64,000 bases of DNA from Romanomermis culicivorax (Eukaryota > Nematoda > Enoplea > Mermithida > Mermithidae), in the NCBI GenBank assembly GCA_963922205.1, contig CAWUHX010000144.1, positions 744,001 through 808,000 on the forward strand, read 5' to 3'. The notes under the pieces were generated by a model that saw only the letters and a list, made by a program, of their open reading frames with translations, had not been told where the DNA came from and made no database searches. Positions within the stretch are counted from its first letter, which is position 1. Each line of letters opens with the position of its first letter. The translations under genes were made by a program, and so were the position numbers. Below are positions 11,435-24,009 of this stretch, piece after piece.

Positions 11435-12955
11435 AATATGGAACAGCATATCTTTTTCGACATAATATGTGTGATTCGTAGATAAATTCAATTCATGTAT
11501 TTTGGTGACTTATCAATTACCCTGACGCTTGTGTAACAAGTATTAAAAATGATAATTTTTGTATCTGGGAGTCAGGTCATCACATCTTCTATAAGTCGCT
11601 ATTTTGTAAGACATGCCGTGAAGAAAATCTTGAGGCAAAGTCAAAAATACAGCATTCATAGTCTGTTTTTTGTAAAATGGTTCTGGAAAAATGACAAAAA
11701 TAACTTTGCCATCCAAATAGTTTACACGAAGTTCACTCAAAAAATATTATTAAAGATACGTATGCTCACATAATGATTTAGCAGAAAATTGCAAAAGGAA
11801 AAAGATTAAGCCTTATTCAGAAGTGAAAAATCCTAGGATTTTTGTCGCCGACAATCGGCGACTGTCGCTGATTCCTAGGATTCAATCGGCGACAATCGGC
11901 GACTGAACTTATCGGGCCTTATATTCGTAGGTCACCGAGAAGATTTTTAGATTAATATCCAGCTTACTGCGTTCACTATAGTAAAATGCTGCTAAAATAA
12001 AAAATGACACAAATATTAGGTGACTTGAAAATTCTGCACTTTTACTGTACATTTTTTCGCTCAAAAAATTTCTATGTTTTAGTCGAGTGTCATCACTAAA
12101 TTTAAGCTCCACATGACGTACGACTTGGCACAAAATGCTGAAAATGTAAATTAGTACTTAATTTCTAGATTCATTATTTAGAAGCATTTTATGAAAAACA
12201 GTCTATAAGGGCTTCTGATTTTATTCATTGGTAAACCTTTCAGTTGACGCTATCCTGGAAGATCATTCTCATCGAAACTCCTCTCCAAGAGAAGGGTATT
12301 TTACGCACGGCTCGAAAATCGAATTAAAATGGCATTGATTGATTAAAATGGCAAAATGGAATATTCAGAGGTCTATTTTTCCCATTAAAATCTGCATGAA
12401 ACTTCAAAATACACGATTTACATTGCGTTACCAAACCCTGATAGTTCACTCTGATGTATCAACCAAAAATTTGGCGAAAATGGCCATCGATTACGCATGC
12501 TGTGGCTGATAGTATTTCCATGCATATAAAATTATTCTAAAAATAGTTCAAAATGACCGAAATATGTGGCCGGTTCTTTTTAACTGAAAATTTTCTAATG
12601 CGAAGCGACGTGAAACGTCGATTTCTTATCAAATTTTTGTTGTTATATTGAGAAATCTCAAAAAACTAAGTCGACCGAAAAAGAAATTTTTTGATGCGCC
12701 CAACTTACTTGTGAGTAATAATATTTTCTATATGTATTGAATTTCACACTCTACTTCTGATAATTAAAGGGTGACAAAAAAGTTCCACATTCACTTTTTA
12801 TGTTTATTTCAGTGATAGACATACAGGTCGGATATAATACATCGATCTTACTACATGTAAAAACGACAGAAATTGTTGAATGCGACGAAATTTCTCAGAA
12901 GAAAGAAAACTGGTCCAATCAGAAGAAAATTTTCCCCGTGTTCTGGCCTTTGGAA
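11435..12955. other. Intergenic region between ACBP and GALNT
   Basis: No clear AATAAA follows the ACBP stop. The region holds the GTCGCCGAC hairpin repeat (11815-11925) and a MITE end (12175-12210, GCATTTTATGAAAAACAGTC). A TTTATTTCAG acceptor at about 12810 could join a 5' UTR exon to the GALNT start exon. Confidence 0.5.
11815..11925. repeat. Hairpin repeat with GTCGCCGAC and CCTAGGATTTTT motifs (copy 1)
   Basis: Starts TTATTCAGAAGTGAAAAATC, runs through CCTAGGATTTTTGTCGCCGAC, repeats CAATCGGCGAC twice and ends near CGGGCCTTA. The same blocks occur inverted and twice at 39845-40035, so this is a dispersed fold-back family. Confidence 0.7.
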
Positions 12956-15900
12956 ATGCAAGTTCGGCATCTTTGTCACTACTTGGGTTCTAGTTTCTTC
13001 GTTTCGGTGGTCATTTCGTGGTCATTCACTTTATTGGTCAGTACTAACGAATTGAATTCCATTTTCAACGAACGTCCTTTGGACACTTCGGATTTGGAAA
13101 GTGATCATGACGAAATAATCGATATTGACCACACAGAAAGAGAAAGCGACAATTTGGTGAAAGAATCTCCCCTGTCAGTGGAAGCAAAATCGATCAAATT
13201 TCTAGTTTTTCCGGAAGAAAAGTAGGTTTCCTACAATTTTCGTGCTTTTTTAAACTTTTTTGTACAACCGAAAACCACGCTGAACTAGTGAGAGCGCGTT
13301 CCTATCATAGATGCAGTTAAAAATCATCAATGGGGGTCAAGTACTGAAATTTTTGAACTATATTTTGCTCCATTTTGACCCTTATGTCTGAAATTTGAAC
13401 TACATTACAAATTGGAGTCGGACTCAGAGTAAAGTGACAATCAAATGATTCTGAACCAAGTTGATCATGTCCAATTGATCTGGAAAAATTCTGATATATG
13501 AAATTTTTCATAATTATGTCATCGTGTCTAAGAATCGATCTTCTTTAGGTCGGATGCAACTTTTTAAATTTATGCTTCACCGAAGTTCAGAATTTACTCA
13601 GGTTCTGAATTCACAGTGCTTCTGAACCCTCTGATATGGATTCGATTCATATTCACAAGCCATGAGTTTTTAAGACTGTTTTTCATTTTGGTCTACCTTT
13701 TGCTTCATTTCTAAGTTTCCATTAAGCTGCACTTTTTTTCTAAAATATACAAAAGCACGTCCCATTTTCGAATAATGCGAGAATACGAACTTTCTGCAGT
13801 TGAACGTAATTACACCACTTCTGATATCGTAAATATTTCGTCAGCAGAGCAGTTTTCCAAAATGTCAATTTCTTCGAACTGAAAGCGATCATCCATAGTT
13901 TCAACTTGCAATCTATATTTTTCAATCTATAGTAGCCTCACAACCAAAAGCGTACAATTACAGTAATAGCTAACTAACGGGCTAACGAAGCTAACAGTAA
14001 TAGTACAATGAAATGTCATCAAGAATTGAGTACACATCTCCTAAATTACAAAAATCTCTTTCTGACGTCAAATTAACTTGAACAAGCATGCAAGCGTTCG
14101 CATTTTATAGTTAGAATCAGTGAAATTCCGAGCCAAAAATGACAATTCCTGTCGAGAGATTCCTGTAAGCTAATAGATCTATATCCTACAGACTTCATAA
14201 AAAGACCGTTTCAGATTATGTTGAATCAGGACAGTGATTTTTGTTTTTGGTTGAAAAAATCGTGAACTGTTTAGAACTGCTGATTCGTAATTTTCAGTGT
14301 CAAGGAATGGTCGGAATCTAGCCAACAATTCGTCGAATTCCAGGATCGAATAGCTATTCAAAACGAACGCGAACAGAAGCGCAAAGATTACGGTTTCGAA
14401 AATTACGCGTTCAACGTTTTGGTCAGCGACAAAATCGGACCGCGACGAAAACCGGCCGATTTTAGGCATAAATTATGTCGCGAATTGACCTACGATTTGG
14501 AAGTTTTACCCAAAGCCAGTATCGTTATCGTTTACCACAATGAAGCTTTATCGGTGTTAATCAGAATGATCAACAATCTTTTGGAATATACGCCTCGTAG
14601 TTTGATCCACGAAATCATTCTTTTGGACGATTGGAGTAAAGAAGGTTTGCCGAAAATGTTTCTTCTATAATTGTAGTTTTAACTTCAGTATTGAATTTTC
14701 AAGATTTGACCATAAAACATTATTTGGAGCAGTATGGAAAGGAAAATGATTGGCCGACAAATATAAAGCACTTCAGAACTGAGCAGAGAGAAGGACTGAT
14801 CAGGGCCAAAATTCGAGGGGCCGCCTTGGCTTCTGGCGAAGTAAGCCGCAAACATGTCTGAGTACGTATTTGCTTAAATTCAATCATTTGAAACCTGTCA
14901 GTCTTATTTGTGCCTAATTCTCAAAATGAGAAATCAGCCCAGTTTCTACAGTATTCCTCTCGTGAGGATCGATTCACTATCATTGCATTCCATTATTCAG
15001 GTGTTGGTTTTCCTGGACAGTCATTGCGAAGCTTCCCCAACGTGGCTTGAACCGTTACTTGAAAGAATCAAAGAAAATTCAACTCAGTAAGTGAGAGAAC
15101 TTCAAAGTAATGCAGTTTTGTTGCACAGTTCTTATGGACTCACAGCGGTACTTGCTTGTTTTAACCTCTTGAAACAGGATAGGTCTCAAAACCATACATG
15201 CACAGCATGGAAGTTCTGCTGGAGGTCAGCCAGGACAGGAAGTAGGATGGAATTTCTTTTCTGTTTTTTGATAACATACATCCAAGCAGCATATTTTTTC
15301 GTCTACATTAGTCAAATACGTGAAACTTTTTGCTTGGTCAGCACTTTTTAAAATTTTAATGTTGCTCTTTTGGAATCAATTATGCTTTGTTGAGAAAAAT
15401 CGTCAACAGCATTTTTTTCATATTCGTATGACGTCTTTCTCATTTTTTTCATCGTCTTGATCAATGCTGGAGAGTTGAGTTTTCTGGGGGTCAGTAATAA
15501 TCTGCTGAGGGTCAATCAATATCCCTTAAATTCCCCATGTGCATGTATGCTCCGTACTTCAAGTTTTCAGTAGTATAACACTACAATCATTCGATCTGGG
15601 ACCCACTTGTTCACCGATGTGTTCATATAAAGTAGAGACGAAAGATGAATTTGCACATGGACTTTTACTTTGCAATGATGTGAAGAATGTGTATATATCT
15701 CAGTCATGATTATTATCAGGTGATTTTCACTCGTTAATTTTTGACCAACTGAATGTTTAAATAACTGTTGGGTTCTCAAAAGTTGAAGGAGCAACATTTT
15801 CGTTGGCATTTTCGTTGGCCATTTTCCAAAGTGAAAATTGTATTATACCGTACACTAGCAGGAAGGAAAATCTAAATGAAATCAGCCAAATTTCAACCAA

Positions 15901-18900
15901 ATTTCAACCAACTCGGTCCAAAGTGGAGACATACGATACCATTTGAATCATGTTCTTCGATAAATCTCAACGAGGTATATCGATTAAAGTCCGATTTGAT
16001 GCGTTTTGGAACAAAGAATTTTGATCTAAATTTCCTATCTCCTTCTCATCATCGGGGTGGAGTCAAACATTTATCCAGTTGAATTCGAACAGAACTACTG
16101 CACTATGGTTCTATACTAGACCAACACTCCTTTGTAGGCTGAAGTTCAGAATAAAGAGGACACCCCTGAAATCATGAACAGCGACTTTTTTGCATTCAAT
16201 TTTTTTTTGCGAATATGAAGGCATTGTGGAGGAATTGAGCTGTAATAAAAATGTAGTACTTCGCAGCATACATTTACAGCAGAGGTATTTTTTCAGGAGG
16301 GATCTTAGACTCACATGTTTTAAAAGTATTCAGAACTCAATCAGAATTGATCGGACTGCTTTAAAACTTCGTTCTTAGATGTTCCTCGGTGTGCTCTTCA
16401 GTTTTCAAAAATATTAAAATTTTAACATTTCTAAATTGAATTTCCAAGTCTTGATATGATCAAATCTTCAAAGAGTATTGAACCATTTTAAAATCATATT
16501 TTTTAATGTTTTATGTATTTGTCTCCAACAGTTATTTTGGGGGAAAAACTGCTTCTACTTTCCCTGGTATAAAAATCCCAAAACTTGGAAATTCTGAAGG
16601 TCAGCCAGGGTTCTGTCTGAGATCAGGACCTCTAGCCAACCCCCCAAGAAGATGTATGCTTGGCAGTGAAAAGCCATGAAAAATCGTATCCATTCCATAC
16701 CTCTTTTCTTCTGGCGTCAAACTCACTTCAAGTACTGGTCAATAGATGCATTTTGCAGGCAAATTATGGCACATTTTTTATAGTGTTGTCATTCCTATTG
16801 TGGACATAATTGACCCCAGGGCATTCAATCATTCCGAAAGTATGGTGTGCGGCGGAGGTTTCAACTGGGCGCTTCAATACAGATGGGCTTACTTGCCTTG
16901 GTCCTACTTCGACGATCCTGAAAACAACACTAATCCGATAAAGTAATGTGCTCTTTTTTCCAGGAAAGACAATCCATTTCCTATAGTCAATGTCCCTGTA
17001 ATGCTTGTAAGTTGTAAAAATGGAAAGCAAGTGCTATATTTTCCCATTTCCTACTAAAATAAGTGTCGGGTAGGATCAAAAATTTGTGATCGTACTCAGC
17101 TGATATTTTAAAATTCTGTGAAAAAATATTACAGTAAAAGCTTGGTGCAAATGATTTTGATGACAGTAATAGTTTTTGTCAATTTTTCATTTCAGGTAGT
17201 TCATAATAAAAGAGACTATGGGTGTAAAACACTTGAGCTTCAGGGTCGAGTCTCGATGTGACACTGAAGAAAGATCCTCTGCCAGGGGAGCTGAGTTTCA
17301 TATCCGTTGAGAGCATTTTTCAAAAAATGGCATTGGAAGACAAACTTTCTTGGAAAATACTTTCAGGTCAAGCGTAACTGTGAAAGTTTTTTTACTTTTG
17401 TGTCATAAACATGTCTTTACCATTGAACAGCGTTTGTTGTACAAGAAAATAAGTTGATCTGCACAGATGTCCAAAATTCTTTTGAAGTAAACTGTTATGC
17501 TAATTTTTCACACAGATCAGCAGCCATGTCCGGCGGTCTGTTCGCCATCGACAGAAAATTTTTCTACCATTTGGGCACCTACGACGCCGGCATGGAAATA
17601 TGGGGCGCCGAAAATATAGAATTATCAATCCGCGTAAGTAGATTTTTCATTGAAAAAAACGTGCAAAATTTATGTTTATATTTCCACAAAGGTCTGCTGT
17701 AAGTTATAGTTGATTGGGTAGAGTAGACATATTAAGTTCATGATTACGTTGTAAATGTTGCATTATCATTCTTCTGATAACAGATTCCTAGACGGCAATA
17801 TCTCCTATTTGTGAATTGTTAAATCACATCGCAGAAAATCTTCTCAAAAACTCAATCTGAAAATGTTGGGATTTCCTCACAAGAAAATAAATTAAGCGAT
17901 AGTCCAATCACGAAAAATCTCCGAATGCATGGCCAAAAGTTGAGTAACAAGGCACGATTTTTTCGATATTTTGGATAGTTGAAAAAATAAAGTTTCGTAT
18001 GTTATAGAGTACCCTTTTGAGTTCGTTGTTAAGCTGTTTTTAGCGCGTGATTATCTACTTTTGGAAATGATTTTGAAAATTCGATTAGTATCATAGTTGA
18101 TCTAAAAGGTTTTATATTATTCTATTTTCACATTTTGAAGTTTACAGTCTTTTGTTTGAAATGCTTCTGAATGATGAAACTGCAAAGCAAGTACATACTA
18201 TTTCCTATTTTTACGATTTTCTGGTAAACCGTTATTCACATAAGAGTGGAAATTATGTGAATGCCTAGAGTCAGATTTTCTTGAAAATTAGTAAGAATAT
18301 CAATTTGAAGTGTCGGGTGCTTCTGATCAAAATTGCAAAGAATATTCAAATTATGAAATGGCAGGCATGCGCAAATTTTCATAGACTTTCCTGGAAGTCA
18401 TGAGTTCAGTTTGATTTCTGCAGACTTAGTGCACTTCTTTCAGACTGTGGTGGTAGAATGCAGCCTGACTGTGGCTTAGTGTGAAGAAGTAATACAAAAC
18501 AAAATTACTGCGGCTGCTATTTAACTACGGTATATAAGCCACGCTGATAGTCAAATATCGTCTGAGAAGCTTCTGACTCTCGGATGGCCATTGAGCTGTT
18601 TTGGATCTGGATCAGGGAATGAAAATACAGTAGCACGAAATCATTCTGAATTTATAATTTTCAGATATGGCTCTGCGGTGGAACTTTGGAGGTCATGCCT
18701 TGCAGTCGTGTTGGCCACGTCTTCCGATTTACGAGGCCATATAAAAACCCCAACAATACGGAATATAGGAACGCCATGCGCACTGTTAATGTCTGGCTGG
18801 ACGATTATAAAGAAAAATATTATTATTTGAATGGCTGGCTCAAGAGTCAACCTTACGGGGACATTTCGGACAGGTTGGAACTCCGGCAAAAACTCAAATG

Positions 18901-18958
18901 TCGAGATTTTCAATGGTATTTGGATAACGTTTACCCAGAATTAAAAAATACAGTATAG
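12956..18958 (+). CDS. Polypeptide N-acetylgalactosaminyltransferase without lectin domain
   Basis: Golgi enzyme that starts mucin-type O-glycosylation by moving GalNAc from UDP-GalNAc to Ser/Thr. Seven exons join in phase: 12956-13221, 14298-14644, 14704-14840, 15001-15086, 16784-16942, 17516-17633 and 18665-18958, giving 468 residues. The chosen ATG gives a type II membrane protein: a short tail, a hydrophobic span at about residues 11-27, and an acidic stem. An upstream in-frame ATG at 12800 would bury that span. Catalytic landmarks are [20 protein letters not shown], the Mn-binding Asp-Ser-His at 256-258, CGGGFNWAL (301-309), [19 protein letters not shown] and [23 protein letters not shown] replaces the usual WGGEN. 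The ORF stops after LDNVYPEL, exactly where a ricin-type lectin domain normally follows. The nearest known family (GALNT10-like or other) is not settled. Confidence 0.92.
15087..16783. other. GALNT intron 4, no feature recognised
   Basis: Intronic AT-rich sequence. A CTGGGGGTCAGTAATAATCTGCTGAGGGTCAA block near 15483-15515 resembles, on the other strand, the TGACCCCCAGCAGAT repeats inside the MITE at 59260-59680, so it may be a fragment of that family. Confidence 0.45.
17005..17197 (+). repeat. Copy of the 'ACAGACTAT' MITE in a GALNT intron
   Basis: AATGCTTGTAAGTTG, GGAAAGCAAGTGCTAT and CAGTAAAAGCTTGGTG with TTTTTGTCAATTTTTCATTT follow the order of blocks in the complete copy at 43990-44238. 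The right terminal repeat is lost. Confidence 0.65.
18146..18290 (+). repeat. Partial copy of the 'ACAGACTAT' MITE
   Basis: The left half only: AGTCTTTTGTTTGAAATGCTTC, GCAAAGCAAGTACATACTAT and TTTACGATTTTCTGGTAAACC, then divergence. Confidence 0.55.
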
Positions 18959-19136
18959 AACTTTAATGTACAATATAAAAAGATTGTATTGCGAAATTAG
19001 CCTAGTGAAAAACTATAAAAAATTCTACAGATGCTAAACGTATCTACTCCCGATTATGTACAAATATTTGAGTTATATACAGTGATAATAATCATCGAAT
19101 TTACTTCATCATTATTTCATTAAATCCGTAAAAATA

Positions 19137-20231
19137 TCATGATGTGAACTTTCTTTGATGATAAAGCACAAATATGAAAGCTCCGATGAGAAGTATAAGC
19201 TGAAAATAGAAAAGTTCGTAAAAACAGATGAAAAATCAAGATACCAAAGACTCGTAATGTTTTTTTATCAACTTCTCGTTCCGTCTCGAGCTTCAATTTA
19301 AGAATTTTTTAAAAAACTAATGAAAAAATAGTTCCATGAATAGGCTGGATAATATTTGATAGAAATCTAGCAATATATTTTTACCTTGACGAAAGTTCGC
19401 CACATAGAAGGTTGCTTTCGTCTGCTCCAAAAGGCGTCATGGTAGTAGTTCACTGCAGGATAAAACTGAAAAGAAAATTGGAATTCTTTATTTGTTCAAT
19501 TTACAGAGTTGATTTACTAGCTTCCTCAGTCAGTGAATGAGGAAAAAACATTTGCAGTTGTTATTTTTCTTATTAAAAACTCTGTGAACTATATGTGCTG
19601 CTAGGCAATAGTATTACTGTATGAATGAACACCACAAATCTAGTTTTTTTTGTTTATTTGGTAAAGGCTTCAGGGGGAACTGGCACTAACTAGTTTCCAC
19701 AGAATCAAGGTCAGTCGTCATGCCAAATAGAATTTTTCTTTAATGAATCCTAATAAATGAAAAATCAAGTTCATATTCGCATCATGAATTTTAACGTGAA
19801 AAATTTTTCTTCACAAGAATCGAGTCAATCAGATCAGAAATGAGACGAAAGGCGTAGCCTGGATAAACGAAATTCGATCTTTGTTTTTACTGTGAACGAC
19901 CTCCAATTAAATCAAAAACCTAGCACCTCGTGTATGAAGCAATGTGAACTAGTTTCTTTATAATGCTTTTACATTCTGAAATCTGAGATGCATTTTTCGA
20001 AATTATCCTGAATGTGGTAAAATGTTTCAAAAAATCCGTGTGCTACATGAAAGAGCTTGTGCAAAAATAACGAGCTACGAGGAAGAAAGAATAACTGTAT
20101 TCAATGTATTTCTTCCTTCCCGAGGAAGAAAAACATCCAAAAGATAGACACCCCGAAATTATTCTTACGTCTGCGTATAAATTCCTGTCCGATGATACGA
20201 CGAAAAGGATTGCTTCGAAAATAAAGAAAGT
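19137..20231 (-). CDS. Three candidate 3' exons of an unassigned membrane protein
   Basis: Minus-strand exons 20231-20169, 19465-19385 and 19199-19137 each have an AG before and, for the first two, a GTAAGA/GTAAAA donor after. All lengths are multiples of three with phase 0. They translate as TFFIFEAILFVVSSDRNLYAD, a 27-residue polar stretch with NYYHDAFWSRRKQPSMWRT, and LILLIGAFIFVLYHQRKFTS followed by TGA. Two segments look membrane-spanning. The stop lies 178 bp from the GALNT stop, so the genes would converge tail to tail. They could be the 3' part of the 7TM gene at 23005-23979, whose exon also ends in phase 0, but I found no linking exon and recognise no family. Confidence 0.5.
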
Positions 20232-23004
20232 CTGAAAAAAAGAGTTCAATTACAACGAAATCTGACAATGATTTATGTTGTTGATGAGTTGAGAAGCTAT
20301 CAGATACCGAATTTTTCTTTCTGTACTATAGAGGCGTGTTTTTCAAGAAATGTTGTAAGTTTGAAAGGAATAAGTTCTGTTGTCAAAGTCACAAACAAAA
20401 AAGTATCATTGTAAAATTTCTAGTCAAAAAATTAGTCCAACGTAACGTGTGGTTCAGTACAAAATCGTAAAGAAAGTACTTTCTTTCTAGTTCATTATGT
20501 AGGAGCATTTCTAGAGAAATAGGTTGAAGTGTTTTGTTCCAGTGCTAAAAATCATAAAAATATCTTGCTCAGTTTCATCTAACTGATGCTTGAAAAAAAA
20601 TCACAAAATATCATAATCGTTGAACTTTTTCGCGAGAAAATACATTTCAAAGCTCTGAATTGCTTGCATCAACAGCTTGTATGGTCATCGATGCATTGGA
20701 ATCTTGTTGTCTTGTTGTTAGAGAGAAAATTCGAATGTTTTCATTTTGATCGTGTTAAAATAAAAAAGCTTTCTTTGTACAAAAAAAGATTTCTACTGAC
20801 ATCCTCGATGCCATTGTCTATATACATAATTTGATTTTTTCATCCGGTTAAATTGAAATTGAAAATTCTTCCTTATACATACTTTGACTTATTTAACTGT
20901 AAAAAACAAGGATTTGAGTGATATTTTCAAATAAAAATAAATTCCGACAAGAATCAAGATTCTCCGTGATTTTTACCAATGCTGTCCTAAGTAAACTGGA
21001 GGCAGTATCATCGATTAGTGGCTTATTTGTATTTGTTAGTCACAGTTCCTTGATTCAGTTGTTAAAAATAGGGAACTTTTCTGAAAAAATTGTATAATAT
21101 AGTTAAATTTTGTCTCATTCAGCTTCCTACGAAGAAGCTAGAAATTTTAAACTTATTCATTTCATTAGAGTTTTACGTGAGAAGCTTTTTTTATATATCG
21201 GAGTATCTTATTGGACAAAGTCTACTATATTTCTGTATGTGAGAAATCTAGAGATTCAGAGGATCAGTGGTTCAAAGGCCGTTTGTACACGAATTCCTAA
21301 TGGTCAGATTTTTCCTCTGATGAACATTCTGAGTGAATTTAGGTTGGTACTACAATTTAATTTACATTTTCAGATCGATATCATCTAACCATGGGTGCAA
21401 AGTTGCTCAATTGATATCACAAAAGTGTGATCATCTTGTGAGTCAAATCTTTCTAGAGATTAACTACAGTATATATACCACAGAAATGCATCGCCGTCTA
21501 ATTTATTCTCTTTGGCATCCAGTGATCTCTTTCATTTGTCCCTGCTCTCGATAAACTAATTCTTGCGATTCAGCAAGGCGTAATATACCTTAACATTTCC
21601 ACTGTGAGATGGTATGATATACCATAAGAACATTGAATTGTCAAGTGACTGCTAAAAGACTATTTGACATCATCATCCCCTACTAATCTACATATTTTTC
21701 AAAACAGCACAGGCTCGCTACAACGTTTTTCCGTTTTATTTTGTTGTTTTGTATGGTTGATTACAAGAAACGCATTTCTGCACGAAAGCTTTGCTCAAAA
21801 AAAAGAAAAACAGTTTTTATCACTATGTACAATTATAAATCAAACTAGCTAACGAAATTTACTGTTCTGCGTGTAGAGCTTACAGGTTTTCAGATAAAAT
21901 GGTGAGTATTTAGCAATCTGTTTTGATTAGAAAATCATCAAGACAAATATCGATTCATTTTTAGACTACCCTAGAGATCAAAAAATGGAACCTCCTCTAA
22001 ACATTAAACATCTGAACCCCTAGAAATAGACCACTGAACCCCTGAACTTCCAGAAGCGACTTCTGAACCTCTAGACCACTATAAATTCCCCTCTTCACCT
22101 CTGATTAAACAACGTTCCCAGAGATCTTCGGAACGAAATTTGCCTCTGAATTTCTAAACCTTTCTAAAGGTTCAGAGGTTCAGAGGGTGCAACCATTCGC
22201 AGGTTAGATGAACTTCCAATTAATCGATGAATTTATGTAAATTTCAGTATTGAAAAAACTTATGAGCAAATACTATTGTACCCGTAAAATTATTCACATT
22301 GTAATAGGATATCTAATGCATTAGGAAATGCATGATTTTGGAATTCATACTTGAAGATCTACAATCGTTATATTTCACACATATTACACAATTTTTCTTG
22401 GCGGATAAATTTGATCCATTTTTCGGCTATCATGGGTCATTAAACTTATTCAGTAGTTTAACTACATACCGAAAAATTAAACTATTGACTCATTGACCCT
22501 GATTAGGTCAATAGTCCAAAAATTTCCTCAGTCTGTATCTGCCAGCTTTGAATAACTGAACCCGTAGAATAGTTCAATCGTTCTGACAGTGAATGTTTGA
22601 ATTCTGATCTGGTGCTGCTTACAACTAACACCTCTGAATCTTTCTATTGGTGCAATGCTTGGCTTGCTTCAAAACCGAAACAAGTTCAGAAGCACTGTTG
22701 TTTGTACCAACTTCTGCACCATTGAACCTTGAGAACGATTCATAGGACGTCTAGGAAAGTACTTCTTTACTAATATAAAGGTTTCATTTGAACCAAGTGG
22801 TTCAGGTATTTCGATTTCTGCGCATGATGGAAACTGACATAACTTTTAAGCATTGACTATCTGCTCCTCGGAATCACTAGAAAGCTAACCTCCTTAAAAA
22901 TATGCACGCGAACACCAATGAATCTATGGCAGGCGCTCTGAAGCCTACAGGTGTGTGTAAGCAGACCCTGACGACGAAAAAACTTATCAGTTCTCCTGAC
23001 TTAC
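20232..23004. other. No gene recognised; possible intron
   Basis: AT-rich. Between about 21985 and 22200 there is a run of short near-repeats of the form CTGAACCCCTAGAA, with the reverse form GGTTCAGAGGTTCAGAGG at its right end. If the exons at 19137-20231 belong to the 7TM gene, this is its 2.8-kb intron. Confidence 0.4.
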
Positions 23005-23979
23005 TATTCTGTCCCTCAAATACGAAAAGACGACGCAAATCACGGCGTAAATTGCCGAAAACATCAATACGAAGGTAGAAAAGACCACATTTTCCACCGA
23101 TTCATCCGCTCTCTTTTCGAAAATTAACCAATAACAATGAGCGAATGCCGATAGGCCGTTCGTGGCCAGCATAATTTTGATCACAGGATCGAAATTGACC
23201 GACAATTGTCCGTACAACGAGGTCAGCCTGTAATGAATGGCCAAATAATGTTTCAAAACGGGCACTTGGTACAAATTGGTGTCCACTCGAAGGTCATCGT
23301 TGAGGACGTGCAATTCGATCAGTGCAAAAATCAAATAGACGATCGAAAAGCAATGAGCCAGCCACCAGCAGAGGCTCATGTGAACGAAAAGCACGTGACC
23401 CAGAGGGTTCAATTGATCTATGAAAAGTAGCGATTCGTTTTTCCACGGTTTGGGAATAGGTAACGTTTCGAAATTTGTATGCAAAATAGAATAAATTATG
23501 CAAATAAGTGGCCACAATGAAACCACCGCTAGAACTACGTCTATACAGTAAACTAGAAATTTTCTTTGTTTCATAATGCCGATGCCCAACGAACACGATT
23601 GTAAATGCTGGGCAAAAATTTTGAACGTCCTCATCGATTGCCAAAAAACCAAAGCCGCTCCGCATACGGTACACTGCACCATGTACAAAAATATGGCCAA
23701 ACACTGTACGTGACTGTTTCGAGCGGAAAAATTTACGAATCGACCGGCTATACAAGTCAAAATTAAGTAAAATAAGCAAAATAAGACCAAAACGGCCATA
23801 TGTATCTTGAAAACCCAGCGGTACTTCCTGGAAATTTGATAAGAAATCCAAAAACCGCTCAATTTGCATATTTTTTGTAGAAGATTGAGGCGTTCGTCGA
23901 TGGAGGCCGAAGCGTCCAATGGGGACCTGATTTCAGAATGATCGGCGTAACGGCGCCAATCTATGGCGTAATAGGGCAT
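23005..23979 (-). CDS. Gustatory-receptor-like 7TM protein, main exon
   Basis: One exon of 325 codons from ATG (23979) to a strong ATA|GTAAGT donor at 23005; the ORF runs only five more codons into the intron before a stop. It has a soluble N-terminus of about 55 residues, then six hydrophobic spans (about residues 56-78, 89-112, 141-165, 195-223, 266-288 and 298-322). There is no GPCR DRY motif and no signal peptide. A cytosolic N-terminus with LNLLQKICKLSGFW before the first span, and loop sizes of this kind, are typical of the insect Gr/nematode GUR-EGL-47-LITE-1 superfamily. The seventh span and C-terminus must lie in later exons, perhaps 19137-20231. Upstream, a TTTTCAG acceptor at about 24004 leaves the frame open for 8 codons before the ATG, so an earlier coding exon is possible. 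Ligand unknown. Confidence 0.7.
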
Positions 23980-24009
23980 TTTAGGGGAAATAAAATAGCG
24001 GAATCTGAA

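Noticed and set aside
23294-23869. 191-codon minus-strand ORF
   Set aside because: It is another frame of the 7TM exon at 23005-23979 and lacks the hydrophobic pattern.
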